Notes: generated from the sequence alone by a model not told the origin. A DNA stretch of 64,000 nucleotides from Mycolicibacterium iranicum (GCF_014190915.1 NZ_JACHVU010000002.1:434001-498000), one strand, 5' to 3'; shown: positions 33,559 through 43,282, numbered from the stretch's first letter. A program made the numbers and translations.

Positions 33559-34385
33559 CGCACGAGCACGCGGGACGGATCGGCGACCCACTCGGAGGCG
33601 GAGCCGACGTAGAGCCGTGCCCGCACCCCGAGCACGGACAGAACGAACACCTCGAGGGCCGCGGCCACACCGGTGCCGCAGTAGGACGCCGGTTCGTCGC
33701 CCGCGGCGATCCCGAGCGCGGTGACACGCTCGCGGAGCTGATCGTCGGGCAGCAGAAAGCCTGCGGTGTCGAAGAACTCGGCCACCGGGACGCTACGGGC
33801 GCCAGGGACGTGTCCGGCCTCCGCGTCGCTGGGGTGGGAGAACTTCGCGGCGGGGCGGGCGTCAAGGAGCAGCCCACGGTCGGCGAACGACGGGACGTCG
33901 GCTGCCTCGACCACCGGCAGGCCGCCGGGGCGGATGACGAACTTGCTCTCACGGGGTTCGTCGGCCGCGCCGGAAGCGAGATCGCCGTGCCATCCGTCCC
34001 ACCCGCCGTCGAGGAGACGCACCGACTCGACACCGGCCCACTTCAGCAGCCACCAGGCCCGGGCCGGGGCGGGGGAGCGCGAAGCGCCGTAGACGACGAC
34101 GGGTGTGACGGAGTCGATGCCCCAGCGTCGTACCGTCTTCTCGAACTCGGCGGGGCCGGGGAGCGGACGCTGACCGTTGCGTCCGGTACCCGCGCCGGCC
34201 AGGTCGGCGTCGATGTCGACGAACAATGCCCCCGGCACATGTGCCGCCTCGTACGCGTTCGGATCCGCGCGGTCGGTCGGCATGCTGTGGCGGACGTCGA
34301 GCACCACCGTCTCGTCACCCCCCGCGAGCCGCGACTGCAGCTCGGTCGGTCCGATCAGATGGGTGGACCTACCCGCCTCACTCAT
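33555..34385 (-). CDS. Two-domain sulfurtransferase (rhodanese), CGTGVA type
   Basis: A 276-residue tandem rhodanese. The active-site cysteine is in SYCGTGVAA in the C-terminal domain (about 237-245); the matching loop of the first domain is VVYGASRSPAPARAWW and has no cysteine. The CRE/CGT-type loop is compatible with thiosulfate or 3-mercaptopyruvate. ATG 34385 preferred over an upstream in-frame ATG at 34412. Divergent from the third rhodanese gene, co-oriented and overlapping with the MFS gene. Confidence 0.85.
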   Translation of the reverse strand: MSEAGRSTHLIGPTELQSRLAGGDETVVLDVRHSMPTDRADPNAYEAAHVPGALFVDIDADLAGAGTGRNGQRPLPGPAEFEKTVRRWGIDSVTPVVVYGASRSPAPARAWWLLKWAGVESVRLLDGGWDGWHGDLASGAADEPRESKFVIRPGGLPVVEAADVPSFADRGLLLDARPAAKFSHPSDAEAGHVPGARSVPVAEFFDTAGFLLPDDQLRERVTALGIAAGDEPASYCGTGVAAALEVFVLSVLGVRARLYVGSASEWVADPSRVLVR

Positions 34386-34607
34386 CCTGTGCTCCCTGTG
34401 TGTTTGTGCCACGAGTTATGTTTCATAACACAGCGATCGGGCCGCTCCGCGATAAAAGCTACGCCTGACTCAAACTGTTCCTCCTACCGCGCCGGTAATT
34501 ATTCTCGCGGCAAGGGAAATTATGGACGCCCCTGCGAGCCGGGTCTTTAATGTGCTTGCACAGCAACAGTTTTTGTATCAATCGCATTTGTCACAAAGGG
34601 ACAGCCC
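34386..34607. promoter_or_regulatory. Divergent promoter region of the sulfur cluster
   Basis: A 222-bp AT-rich gap, unusual for this window, between two divergent rhodanese genes. It contains the palindrome GTTATGTTTCATAAC at 34415-34429. Other AT-rich blocks near 34490-34520 and 34555-34590 (TTGCAC, then TTTTTGTATCAAT) may hold the rightward promoter. A shared regulator for both directions is likely but not identified. Confidence 0.5.
34415..34429. promoter_or_regulatory. Palindromic operator candidate GTTATG-TTT-CATAAC
   Basis: Perfect 6-bp arms with a 3-bp centre, 30 bp upstream of the leftward rhodanese start. Position and symmetry fit a dimeric regulator site. Confidence 0.45.
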
Positions 34608-35450
34608 ATGAGCCTGATCACGCGGAGTGTCGTCTCCGTCGACGACCTCGACGCGAGCCTCGACGATCCGAACCTCGCGGTGATCGAGGTGTACGCCGCC
34701 CCTCCGGGCGAAGCCGTGATCCCCGGTGCGCGGACCGCCTTCTGGAAAGACCTCGCGTGGCATCCACTCGAACGGGAACTCGCCAGTGGAGAGGAACTGT
34801 CGGAGCGCCTCTTTCGACTGGGCGCCGGAGAGGGCTCGCGGATCGTGCTCGCCGGGGAACCCACCCAGTTCGCCGCCTACGTGCTGTGGACGCTTCGGGT
34901 GCGCGGATACACCGACATCGCCTATCTGGACGGCGGACTCGAGGCGTGGAAGGCAGCCGGCCTACCCACCGGCGGATCGGTCCGGCGGGCTGCACCTGCC
35001 GCGCCCCTGACGGTGCCGGAGCCGACCGCCGAGCAGGAGCGGTTGCGCATCGGTCGCGACGAGGTCCGTGCCCTGCTCGGCCGCGACGACGTCGTCCTGC
35101 TCGACTACCGGACCCCGCAGGAGTACAGCGGTGCCCGTGTCAGCGGCCCCAGCGCCCCGATCGACCACGGCGCCGAGCGGCACGGCCGTATTCCCGGGGC
35201 CAAACACCTGTTCTTCCGTGACCTGCTCGACGAGCACGGCCGACTGCGCGACCGTGGCGAGCTGCAGCGCATCGTCGACGAGAAGGTCAGCGACTCAGCC
35301 TCTCTGATCGTCAACTATTGCCGGCTGTCGCACCGCTCCACGCTGGGCTGGATCGCCCTGTCGGAGGTGCTGGGCTTCGACAACGTCCGGGTGTACGACG
35401 GCTCCTGGACCGAATGGGGAAGCATCGTCGGCTTCCCGGTAGAGCGATGA
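34608..35450 (+). CDS. Two-domain sulfurtransferase (rhodanese), CRLSHR type
   Basis: A 280-residue tandem rhodanese in which the active-site loop of the C-terminal domain is NYCRLSHRST (about 242-251). CRxxHR loops differ from the classic CRKGVT and from the other two rhodaneses here, so a different donor or acceptor is expected. The first domain has no cysteine. AAAGGGA lies 7 bp before the ATG. It is the first gene of an operon running through a monooxygenase and an ABC importer; the next start overlaps or closely follows its stop. Confidence 0.85.
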   Translation: MSLITRSVVSVDDLDASLDDPNLAVIEVYAAPPGEAVIPGARTAFWKDLAWHPLERELASGEELSERLFRLGAGEGSRIVLAGEPTQFAAYVLWTLRVRGYTDIAYLDGGLEAWKAAGLPTGGSVRRAAPAAPLTVPEPTAEQERLRIGRDEVRALLGRDDVVLLDYRTPQEYSGARVSGPSAPIDHGAERHGRIPGAKHLFFRDLLDEHGRLRDRGELQRIVDEKVSDSASLIVNYCRLSHRSTLGWIALSEVLGFDNVRVYDGSWTEWGSIVGFPVER

Positions 35451-35461
35451 GGAAAGCGACC

Positions 35462-36871
35462 ATGACGTTCCCCCACAATTCGATCACCCTGAACCTCAAC
35501 CTGATTCCGGGCGGAGTGTTCCCGGGCGCGTGGCGTGCCGGCGACGGCGACACCCGGCAGTACAGCAGCCTCGAGCACTACATCGAGGTCGCCAAGATCG
35601 CCGAGAGAGGCCTCTTCGACGCGGTCTTCCTCGCCGATACCCCGGTGTGGCGCTACCGTGGCGAGTACCGGCCGTTCCGCGGGCTCGACCCGACCTTGGC
35701 CTTCGCCGCCGTTGCGCAGCACACCAGCCACATCGGACTTGTCGCAACGGCTTCCAGTTCGTACAACTCGGCCTACAACCTGGCGCGGCGGATCTCGACG
35801 CTCGACCACATCAGCAACGGCCGCGCCGCATGGAACATCGTCGCGACCAACGGAGACGACGTCGCGCGCAACTTCGGCCACGAGCACGGGCTCGACCACG
35901 ACGCGCGCTACCGACGCGCGCACGAGTTCGTCGAAGCCGTCCTCGCGCTGTGGGACGGCTGGGCCGACTGCGCGTGGGTCGCCGACCGCGACACCGGAAC
36001 CTACGTCGACGAGGCGCGCATCCGGGCCGTCGACTACACCGGTGAGTACGTGAACACCGCAGGGCCCCTGCCGCTGCCACGTTCCCCGCAGGGACACCCC
36101 GTGCTCGTGCAGGCCGGCTCCTCCCCGGACGGGATCGGCCTGGCTTCGCGGTTCGCCGACGCCGTCTACACGGTGCAGCCCACGATCGAATCGGCGATCG
36201 CGTTCCGCAACACCGTCCGCAAGCGCGCCGCGGATTGGGGCCGTGACCCTGACACCGTCCGTGTGTTGCCCGGCCTCATCACCCTCGTCGCTCCCACCGA
36301 AGCCGAGGCCCGCACGCGCGAGATCGAGCTGCGCGAACTGCACACCGAGCGGTTCGCGATCAACGCATTGGCGCTGCAGATCGGCGTACCCGTCGAGGCG
36401 TTGGAGCTCGACAAGGAGCTGCCGTGGAATCTCGTGCCCGCCGACGGCGAACTCGGCGCGTCCGGTGGCCATTTCGCGGCGCTGATCGGCACCGCACGCC
36501 GCGAGAAGTACACGGTGCGCCAGATCCTGGCCCGTCAGGGCGGTGGCCTGACCCACGTCACCGCGATCGGCGCGCCCGAGCAGGTCGCCGACCAGATCGA
36601 GACCTGGGTGCAGGCGGGCGCCTCCGACGGTTTCAACATCATGGCGGCGCAGCTGCCCGACGTCGCCACCGAGTTTGTCGACCACGTCGTACCGCTGCTG
36701 CAGCGCAAGGGGATCTTCCGTACGGAGTACCCGGGGTCGACGCTGCGCGACACGCTGGGGCTGCAACGTCCCGGCGACGGCTTCGAGAACTCTGTGTCGA
36801 ACGGTGGGGGCTTTCACACCGCAGGTACGGACGGGGTGGAAAAGATCCGGCAGGAGGCAGCGTTCGGCTGA
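35462..36871 (+). CDS. NtaA/SnaA/DszA-family FMN-dependent monooxygenase
   Basis: A 469-residue luciferase-like TIM-barrel monooxygenase of the NtaA/SnaA/SoxA(DszA) group. Signatures include FDAVFLADTPVWRY, the block ARRISTLDHISNGRAAWNIVATNGDDVARNFG (split across about 104-140), and PVLVQAGSSPDGIGLASRFADAVY in the C-terminal half. These enzymes use FMNH2 from a separate reductase to oxidise nitrilotriacetate, dibenzothiophene sulfone, dimethyl sulfide and similar compounds. ATG 35462 is preceded by GAGGA at good spacing; an in-frame ATG at 35447 overlaps the rhodanese stop and is also possible. No flavin reductase gene is adjacent. Confidence 0.85.
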   Translation: MTFPHNSITLNLNLIPGGVFPGAWRAGDGDTRQYSSLEHYIEVAKIAERGLFDAVFLADTPVWRYRGEYRPFRGLDPTLAFAAVAQHTSHIGLVATASSSYNSAYNLARRISTLDHISNGRAAWNIVATNGDDVARNFGHEHGLDHDARYRRAHEFVEAVLALWDGWADCAWVADRDTGTYVDEARIRAVDYTGEYVNTAGPLPLPRSPQGHPVLVQAGSSPDGIGLASRFADAVYTVQPTIESAIAFRNTVRKRAADWGRDPDTVRVLPGLITLVAPTEAEARTREIELRELHTERFAINALALQIGVPVEALELDKELPWNLVPADGELGASGGHFAALIGTARREKYTVRQILARQGGGLTHVTAIGAPEQVADQIETWVQAGASDGFNIMAAQLPDVATEFVDHVVPLLQRKGIFRTEYPGSTLRDTLGLQRPGDGFENSVSNGGGFHTAGTDGVEKIRQEAAFG

Positions 36872-36887
36872 CGCCGTCGCGAATCCC

Positions 36888-37925
36888 ATGGCCGTCCTTG
36901 AGACCTCGCACACCAGTCTGCCCGGCGCCGACGCCGCGGTGGCCCAGGATGCCGCGCGGGCCGCCCCGCCGCGGCGCGCGGGCCGCTGGGCAGGTGTGGC
37001 GTTCCAGGCACGCTACATCGCCGAGAAGCTGATCGCGGCCGCGGTGGTGCTGTGGCTGGCGGCGTCGGCGGCGTTCCTGGCCGTCCACCTGTCACCGGGG
37101 GACCCGGTCACGCTGCTGATGGGCGAGTTCGACACCCCCGAGCTGCGGGCGACCATCGAGGCGCAGTGGGGGCTCGACAGGTCGTTGCCGTTGCAATACT
37201 GGGACTTTCTGACCCGGCCGCTCCAGGGCGACTTTGGGATGTCCTACGTACAGCGGGTGCCGGTCAGCGACATCCTGTTCAGCCATCGGCTGGTCGCCAG
37301 CGCGCAGCTGACCACCGCGGCCACGATCATCGCGGTGACCGTGGCGCTGGTGGTCTCGGTGGTGAGCGCCGGCCGCACAGGAATCGGGACACGGATCACC
37401 TACCTCGGTGAGCTGACCTTCGCGTCCATCCCGACGTTTTGGCTGGGCATCGTGTTCATCACCGTGCTGTCGTTCCAGCTGGGTCTGTTGCCGGTCGTCG
37501 GGGGCTCGAAACTGGAGAACCTCGTCCTGCCCAGCCTGACGCTGGGGCTGCCGCTGGCGGCCGTGCTGTCGCAGGTGTTGCGCGAAGGCATCGAGCGATC
37601 GCTCGAACAGCCCTACGCCGTGTCGGCGCTCGCGCGCGGAATCACGCCGTGGCAGCTGAAGATCCGGCATGGTTTGCGGCACGCCCTTGTTCCTGCGGCG
37701 ACGCTGGCAGGCTGGTCGGTCGGCGGTATGCTCACCGGAACCGTCATCGTCGAGCAGGTGTTCGGCCGGCCGGGAATCGGGCAGGCCACCGTCGTCGCGG
37801 TGACGCGCCAGGACGTCCCGGTGGTGCTCGGCATCACTCTGCTCGCCGTCGCCCTGTACGTGGCCGTCAACACCATCGTGGACATCGTCTACCTGTGGAT
37901 CGACCCGCGACTGAGGGTGCGCTGA
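36888..37925 (+). CDS. ABC transporter permease, DppB/OppB type
   Basis: A 345-residue inner-membrane permease. After a 45-residue cytoplasmic tail comes the first helix (AVVLWLAASAAFLAVHLSPGDPVTLLMG), then the typical DppB pattern and the EAA loop with ALARGITPWQLKIRHGLRHALVPA, followed by GTVIVEQVFGRPGIGQ. It pairs with the next gene to form the channel of a peptide/nickel-type importer. Starts 16 bp after the monooxygenase stop. Confidence 0.9.
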   Translation: MAVLETSHTSLPGADAAVAQDAARAAPPRRAGRWAGVAFQARYIAEKLIAAAVVLWLAASAAFLAVHLSPGDPVTLLMGEFDTPELRATIEAQWGLDRSLPLQYWDFLTRPLQGDFGMSYVQRVPVSDILFSHRLVASAQLTTAATIIAVTVALVVSVVSAGRTGIGTRITYLGELTFASIPTFWLGIVFITVLSFQLGLLPVVGGSKLENLVLPSLTLGLPLAAVLSQVLREGIERSLEQPYAVSALARGITPWQLKIRHGLRHALVPAATLAGWSVGGMLTGTVIVEQVFGRPGIGQATVVAVTRQDVPVVLGITLLAVALYVAVNTIVDIVYLWIDPRLRVR

Positions 37926-38785
37926 TGGCGACGACTTTCGCATTCCCCGGGCGATCACTGTCCTCAGGGTTGGCCGGCCTCCGGCACACCGGATTGCTCG
38001 TCGCCGTGGCCATCCTTGCGCTGCTGCTGCTCGCGGTGGTGTTCCCCGGACTGTTCACCGGCCGCGACCCGTTGGCCAGCGACATGTCGGATGCGCTGGC
38101 AGCGCCCAGCTTCGAGCACATCTTCGGCACCGACCACCTCGGCCGTGACGTGTGGTCACGCGTGGTGCACGGGGCTCGCTACTCCATCCTGATCGGCGTC
38201 GCCTCGACTGCGCTGGGAGTCGTCATCGGCGTCCTCTTCGGACTCATCGCCGGTGTCTCACACCGTCGCATCGACGAAGCGATCTCGCGGGTGTTCGACG
38301 CCGTCGGTGCGTTCCCCGACCTGCTGTTCGCGCTGATGCTGATCACGCTGACCGGCCCGGGCACCGGGAATGTGATTGTCGCCATCGCGATTGCGTCGGC
38401 GCCCCGGTACGGCCGAGTGGTACGCGCCGAGACCCTGCGGGTGCGGGAGTCGGACTACGTGGCACAGTCGCGGCTGGCCATCGCCTCGGCCGCACGCCGA
38501 ACGGTCCGTCACGTGCTGCCGAACGCGCTCGGCACCGTCCCGGTGCTCGCGACCCTCGGCATCGGCACGGCCATCATCGGCGCGGCCGGACTGAGCTTCC
38601 TGGGCTTCGGTCCCACACCGCCGCTGCCCGAATGGGGTTCGATGCTCTCCGATGCCCGCCAGGACCTGCGTATCGCGTGGTGGGTCGGCTTCTTCCCCGG
38701 CCTGTTCATCACGATCTCGGTGGTGAGCGTGTCTATCGTCGGGCGGCACCTGCAGCGGCGTTTCGAGCGGAGGGCGCAGCCGTGA
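37925..38785 (+). CDS. ABC transporter permease, DppC/OppC type
   Basis: A 286-residue permease with the standard DppC markers: FGTDHLGRDVWSRVVHGARYSILIG at about 60-84 and the EAA region around YVAQSRLAIASAARRTVRHVLPN, then GLSFLGFGPTPPLPEWGSML. ATG at 37925 overlaps the DppB stop (TGATG). Confidence 0.9.
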   Translation: MATTFAFPGRSLSSGLAGLRHTGLLVAVAILALLLLAVVFPGLFTGRDPLASDMSDALAAPSFEHIFGTDHLGRDVWSRVVHGARYSILIGVASTALGVVIGVLFGLIAGVSHRRIDEAISRVFDAVGAFPDLLFALMLITLTGPGTGNVIVAIAIASAPRYGRVVRAETLRVRESDYVAQSRLAIASAARRTVRHVLPNALGTVPVLATLGIGTAIIGAAGLSFLGFGPTPPLPEWGSMLSDARQDLRIAWWVGFFPGLFITISVVSVSIVGRHLQRRFERRAQP

Positions 38786-40431
38786 CCCTCGCCTCGGAGA
38801 TCACCGCCCCACCTGAGGGCGATGCCGGAGACGTCCTCGTCGACATCGCAGGCCTCACGGTCTCGTTCGACAGCGTGCGCGACGACGACGGCACGCCGCT
38901 GCCGGTGGTCAGCGATGTCGACGTCACCCTCCGCCGCGGACGCGTCCTGGCGATCGTCGGAGAATCGGGTTCGGGCAAGTCGGTGACCGCACGCAGCCTC
39001 GTCGGGCTCGCCGGAGACGGGAGCAACGTCACCGCAACGACTTTCCAGGTCGGCGGCTCCGATGCCCGCACCTACGCCGAGAAGGACTGGCGCAGAGTTC
39101 GCGGCGCCCAGATCGGTTTCGTGTTGCAGGACGCACTGACATCGCTGGACCCGTTGAGAACCGTGCAGGCCGAGGTCGGTGAGGCGTTGCGCCTGCCGCG
39201 TCGGCAACGTGTCGCTGCGGTCGAAGAACTACTCGGCTCGGTCGGCATCCCGGACCCGGCCTATCGCAGGCGCAACTACCCGCACCAGCTCTCCGGTGGA
39301 CTCCGCCAGCGCGCGCTGATCGCGTCGGCGCTGGCCGGGCGGCCTGACGTGGTGATCGCCGACGAGCCGACCACCGCACTCGACGTCACGGTGCAGGCCC
39401 GCATCCTGGCGCTGCTGCGCACGCTGGCCGACGAGGGCCGCGGTGTGCTGCTGATCAGCCACGACCTCGCCGTGGTTTCCCGGATCGCCGACGACGTGAT
39501 CGTGATGCACCGCGGCCGGGTGGTCGAGCGAGGCGCCGTCGCGCAGGTGATCCACCACCCGCAGCACGAGTACACCCGCAAGCTGGTCGCCGCGGTACCC
39601 GGGCGTGCCACCCGGGGCCGGCGCCTGAGTGCTCTCGATAGTGATGCACCGCCGTCTGTATCGCCGGGCGCCGAGGTCGTGGCGGACGTCGCGGGAATCG
39701 GCAAGTACTACCGGCAGGGGCGACGCCAGCAGTTCACCGCCGCCGACGGCGTCACGTTCGCGATCCATCGCAGCGAGATCCTCGGACTGGTCGGCGAATC
39801 CGGTTCGGGCAAATCCACGGTGGCGCGGATCGTGACCGGACTGCTGGCCCCCGACACGGGCCACGTCGAGATCGACGGCCGCCGCTGGACCGGCCGACGC
39901 GGTCACCGGGGGCCGCGATTGGGCGCCGTGCAGCTCGTGGCACAGGACTCCGTCGGATCCTTCGACCCCCGTTACACCGTGCGCGAGATCATCGGCGAGA
40001 CCGTCGCCCTCGGACATCGTGACAAACACCTGCAGAGCGGCAGGATTCGTGAGTTGCTCGACCTCGTGCACCTGCCGGCCGGCGTCCTCGACCGACACCC
40101 TCGCTCGCTGTCGGGCGGCCAGCGGCAGCGGGTGTCCATCGCCCGTGCACTCGGCTCCGATCCCGAGCTCCTCGTCTGCGACGAAGCCGTCTCCGCGCTC
40201 GACGTGTCCATCCAGGCCCAGATCCTCGACCTGCTGCTGGAGATCCGCGCAGCGAAGAACACCGCGCTTCTGTTCATCTCCCACGACATCGGTGTCGTCC
40301 ACCATGTGGCCGATCGGGTGCTGGTGATGCACCGCGGCCGCGTGGTCGAACAGGGCACCGCCGACGACGTGTTCGACAACCCACAGGACGAGTACACGCA
40401 GGCCCTGCTGAAGGCGGTGCCGGTCCTGTGA
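38782..40431 (+). CDS. ABC transporter ATPase, fused DppD-DppF type
   Basis: A 549-residue protein with two complete ABC ATPase halves. Half 1: Walker A GESGSGKS near 60, signature LSGGLRQR near 172, Walker [13 protein letters not shown]. Half 2: Walker [10 protein letters not shown] near 337, signature LSGGQRQR near 443, Walker [13 protein letters not shown], in which the usual PT is replaced by AV. Each half ends with the oligopeptide-transporter extension ([31 protein letters not shown]). It powers the permease pair upstream. GTG 38782 overlaps the DppC stop (GTGA). Confidence 0.9.
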   Translation: MTLASEITAPPEGDAGDVLVDIAGLTVSFDSVRDDDGTPLPVVSDVDVTLRRGRVLAIVGESGSGKSVTARSLVGLAGDGSNVTATTFQVGGSDARTYAEKDWRRVRGAQIGFVLQDALTSLDPLRTVQAEVGEALRLPRRQRVAAVEELLGSVGIPDPAYRRRNYPHQLSGGLRQRALIASALAGRPDVVIADEPTTALDVTVQARILALLRTLADEGRGVLLISHDLAVVSRIADDVIVMHRGRVVERGAVAQVIHHPQHEYTRKLVAAVPGRATRGRRLSALDSDAPPSVSPGAEVVADVAGIGKYYRQGRRQQFTAADGVTFAIHRSEILGLVGESGSGKSTVARIVTGLLAPDTGHVEIDGRRWTGRRGHRGPRLGAVQLVAQDSVGSFDPRYTVREIIGETVALGHRDKHLQSGRIRELLDLVHLPAGVLDRHPRSLSGGQRQRVSIARALGSDPELLVCDEAVSALDVSIQAQILDLLLEIRAAKNTALLFISHDIGVVHHVADRVLVMHRGRVVEQGTADDVFDNPQDEYTQALLKAVPVL

Positions 40432-40482
40432 GCTGTTCCCCCTTCTGTCGCGTCTGACGCGCTGAACCCCGTAAACCTCCGG

Positions 40483-40499
40483 CCGCACACGGTGTGCGG
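40483..40499 (+). promoter_or_regulatory. 17-bp palindrome between ATPase and binding-protein genes
   Basis: CCGCACAC-G-GTGTGCGG is perfectly symmetric and lies 24 bp upstream of the binding-protein start. In RNA it would be a hairpin with almost no loop, so a DNA operator or transcript-processing/stabilising element are both possible. It may raise binding-protein expression over the rest of the operon. Confidence 0.4.
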
Positions 40500-40523
40500 T
40501 CCCTTCACGAACGGAACGACGAC

Positions 40524-42197
40524 ATGATTCACCACAGAAGACCATCGCTCCCGGCCTTGCGCTGGTTGGCGTTCGCCGTGGCTGCGCTGCTGGCGCTGAC
40601 CGCGTGCGGCGGTGACTCCGGAGGTGGCGGCGGCACCGGCGAACCCGTGCGCGGAGGCACGCTGACCGTGGCACAGGCCGACTTCCCCGAAGAAGGTATG
40701 AATCCGCACGTGCGTGGCTGCTGCACCGAGGTTCAGGTGCTGCGCAACGCCTACGACAGCCTGGTGGCCATCGACTACGACGAGTCGATCCACCCGTGGC
40801 TGGCTGAACGCTGGGAGCGGTCACCCGACGGCCTGGTGTACACATTCACGCTGAAGCGGGGCGTGACGTTCCACGACGGCGAACCGTTCAACGCCGCCGC
40901 GGTCAAGGCGAATTTCGACAAGATCGTCAACGACAAGGAATACGCGCCATCGGTGGCCAAAAGCACGTTCCAGACGCTGAAGTCGACCGAGGTCGTCGAC
41001 GAGTACACCGTGCGCACCGTGCTGTCCGAGCCGACCGCGAACTGGCTGAACACGCTCGCCTCGCTGCAGGGGTCGCAGATCTCCCCGAAGTCGCTGCAGA
41101 ACCCTGACGTCGCCGCCGGCGGTGTCGGTATCGCGGGCACCGGGCCGTTCATCCTGACCGATGTGGTCGAGGGCTCCGAGCTGCGTTTCACGCGCAACGA
41201 CGCTTACAACTGGCCCTCTGCGCTGGCCAAGCATCAGGGCGCCGCCTACCTCGACGAGCTCGTCGTCAAGATCGTTCCCGAGCCGAATGTCCGTGCCGGA
41301 CTGTTGACGTCGCGGGAGGTCGACGCGATCTCGCAGGTCGCGCCCGCTGACATCGCCCAGTTCGACGGCGTCGAGGGATTCCAGTTCGAATGGAAGCCGT
41401 CCAACGTCTCACCGTGGTCGCTGTACTTCAACGTCACCGGCGACAACACCAAGGATGTCCGTGTGCGGCGCGCGTTGCGCGAGGCCGTCGACCTCAACCC
41501 GATCATCGACACAGTGCTGCAGGGCAGCTCGGACCGGGCGTGGAGCGTCGTCGGTCCACAGAGCCCGTACTACGACGCGAAGTACGAGAACGCCTACGGC
41601 GGCAACGTCGATCTGGCCAACAGACTGCTCGACGAAGCCGGCTGGACCGGGCGTGACAGCGACGGCTACCGCACCAACGCCGCAGGGCAGCGGCTGGTGA
41701 TCCGTCTCATCGCCACCGAACCGAAGCCGCCGCTGTCGACGGTCCTCGAGGCCTACCAGGCCGAGCTGCGCACCAACGCAGGTGTCGAGGTCGATCTGCA
41801 GTTCCGCGACGAAGGCACGGTCGACGTCGTCCGCGAGACCAACACCTACGAGGCGTTCCCCCGCGCTGTCGGCGGCGTCGACATCGGCGTGGTGCTGGAG
41901 AAGATCTACGAGACCGGTGGCGCGATCAACGGGCCCAAACTCGAAGACCCGCAGGTGGATTCGTGGCTGGCCGACGGCAGGACGGCGTTGGACGAGCAGG
42001 ACCGGAAGGCGGCCTACGACAAGGTGGCCCAATTCGCGCTGATCGACGACGTGACGACGCTGCCGCTCTACACCGAGCGGTACAACACGGCGGCGACGAG
42101 CAGGGTCAACGAGATCGAGCGGTGGCTGGACGCACCGCGCGGCATGCCGAACTTCTGGGCTTACGACACCTGGTTGGGCGATGATGCAGCCACCTGA
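40524..42197 (+). CDS. ABC transporter substrate-binding lipoprotein, DppA/NikA family (SBP_bac_5)
   Basis: A 557-residue extracytoplasmic binding protein. A signal peptide ends in the lipobox LTAC with Cys28 as the lipidated residue, then a Gly-rich spacer. The mature part has the family-5 signatures WLAERWERSPDGLVYTFTL, GVTFHDGEPFNAAAVKANFD and VRVRRALREAVDLNPII. Family-5 proteins carry peptides, nickel, opines and other organic compounds; here the operon suggests an organosulfur substrate. Overlaps the following gene by 17 bp. Confidence 0.9.
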   Translation: MIHHRRPSLPALRWLAFAVAALLALTACGGDSGGGGGTGEPVRGGTLTVAQADFPEEGMNPHVRGCCTEVQVLRNAYDSLVAIDYDESIHPWLAERWERSPDGLVYTFTLKRGVTFHDGEPFNAAAVKANFDKIVNDKEYAPSVAKSTFQTLKSTEVVDEYTVRTVLSEPTANWLNTLASLQGSQISPKSLQNPDVAAGGVGIAGTGPFILTDVVEGSELRFTRNDAYNWPSALAKHQGAAYLDELVVKIVPEPNVRAGLLTSREVDAISQVAPADIAQFDGVEGFQFEWKPSNVSPWSLYFNVTGDNTKDVRVRRALREAVDLNPIIDTVLQGSSDRAWSVVGPQSPYYDAKYENAYGGNVDLANRLLDEAGWTGRDSDGYRTNAAGQRLVIRLIATEPKPPLSTVLEAYQAELRTNAGVEVDLQFRDEGTVDVVRETNTYEAFPRAVGGVDIGVVLEKIYETGGAINGPKLEDPQVDSWLADGRTALDEQDRKAAYDKVAQFALIDDVTTLPLYTERYNTAATSRVNEIERWLDAPRGMPNFWAYDTWLGDDAAT

Positions 42198-43164
42198 GCA
42201 CCGGCCGACGCCCGCGGGCCCTGAGTACGGCATCTTCTTCCGGCTCAACGACACGGAGGCCGATCCCGTCCGGCAATATCACGACGGACTCGACCTGATC
42301 GTGCACGCCGAAGAACTCGGCCTGGCGACCGCGTGGATCACCTCGCACCACTTCCGGTCCGACAAGGGCACCATCGCCTCGCCACTGGTGTTCCTCGCGG
42401 CGGCGAGCCAGCGCACGACGCGCATCCGGCTCGGCGCGGGCGTGGTCGTGATCACGCTGGAGAATCCGATCCGGGTGGCCGAAGACGCCGTCATCGCCGA
42501 CGCACTCTCGGGTGGTCGCCTGCAGCTGGGCCTCGGTTCGGGGCTGGAGGACTGGGCATTCGGCCCGTTCGGTGTCGACTGGGACGACCGGCTGCGGGTG
42601 TACGCGGACAAAGCGGCGCAGTTGAGGTCGGTGCTGGACGGCACCGATCTCGGCGGTGGCCGGCGGCTCTATCCGCCGGCCGGAACGTTACGGCAGCGGC
42701 TGTGGCGTGTTGCCAGCGATCCCGAGCATGCCGGAGAGATCGGGAAGGTCGGGGACAACCTGCTACTCCGGTCGTCGAAGGCTCTGACGTTCGAAGGCAA
42801 CCTCGTCCGTCACAGCGAGGCGATCGACGCGTTCCGGTCCAACGCCGGTCCGCGCCAGCGCATCGCGGCGTCCCGTACCGTGATCGTCGCCGAGACCGTC
42901 GCTGAGGCGCGAAAGCTGGCGGGGCAGCACGCGATCGACCTGCACGTGAAGAACGGAAACGGCGAACCGTGGTACGGCGACCCGGAGCTGGTGCAGGACC
43001 GGCTGCTCAACGATCCGGAGCTCGCCCATGTCGACGAGGTGCTCCTGCAGGTTGCACCAGCGAAGTTGACTCTCTCGCAATGGAAATCGAGTTTGTCGTT
43101 GACGATGTCGGAGGTTCTCGACCCGGTGCGCACGAAGGGCCGCGCCTATGCCCGGGTCTCGTGA
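42181..43164 (+). CDS. Luciferase-like (LLM) flavin-dependent oxidoreductase
   Basis: A 327-residue bacterial-luciferase-like monooxygenase. EYGIFFRLNDT starts the barrel; AWITSHHFRSDKG, RIRLGAGVVVITLENPIRVAEDA and GRLQLGLGSG are the conserved FMN-barrel segments. It differs from the NtaA-type enzyme at 35462 and may act on the product of that reaction or on the same imported compound. Start ATG 42181 (or 42184) lies inside the binding-protein gene, so it belongs to the same operon. Confidence 0.8.
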   Translation: MMQPPEHRPTPAGPEYGIFFRLNDTEADPVRQYHDGLDLIVHAEELGLATAWITSHHFRSDKGTIASPLVFLAAASQRTTRIRLGAGVVVITLENPIRVAEDAVIADALSGGRLQLGLGSGLEDWAFGPFGVDWDDRLRVYADKAAQLRSVLDGTDLGGGRRLYPPAGTLRQRLWRVASDPEHAGEIGKVGDNLLLRSSKALTFEGNLVRHSEAIDAFRSNAGPRQRIAASRTVIVAETVAEARKLAGQHAIDLHVKNGNGEPWYGDPELVQDRLLNDPELAHVDEVLLQVAPAKLTLSQWKSSLSLTMSEVLDPVRTKGRAYARVS

Positions 43165-43282
43165 CCGTCCTTCCGGCCGCAACCCCGGAGGGCCCCACGC
43201 GGTACGAGTACGGCAAGCCGCTGCCGCGTCACGGGTCGCCGACCTATGAGTCGCCGTCTCGACCTGCCGGAGTGGACCTGAC

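Noticed and set aside
43165..43282. Small gene starting with GTG at 43161 between the LLM and MocR genes
   Set aside because: The frame gives a Pro/Ser/Arg-rich peptide running into the MocR gene in another frame, with no ribosome-binding site or coding character.
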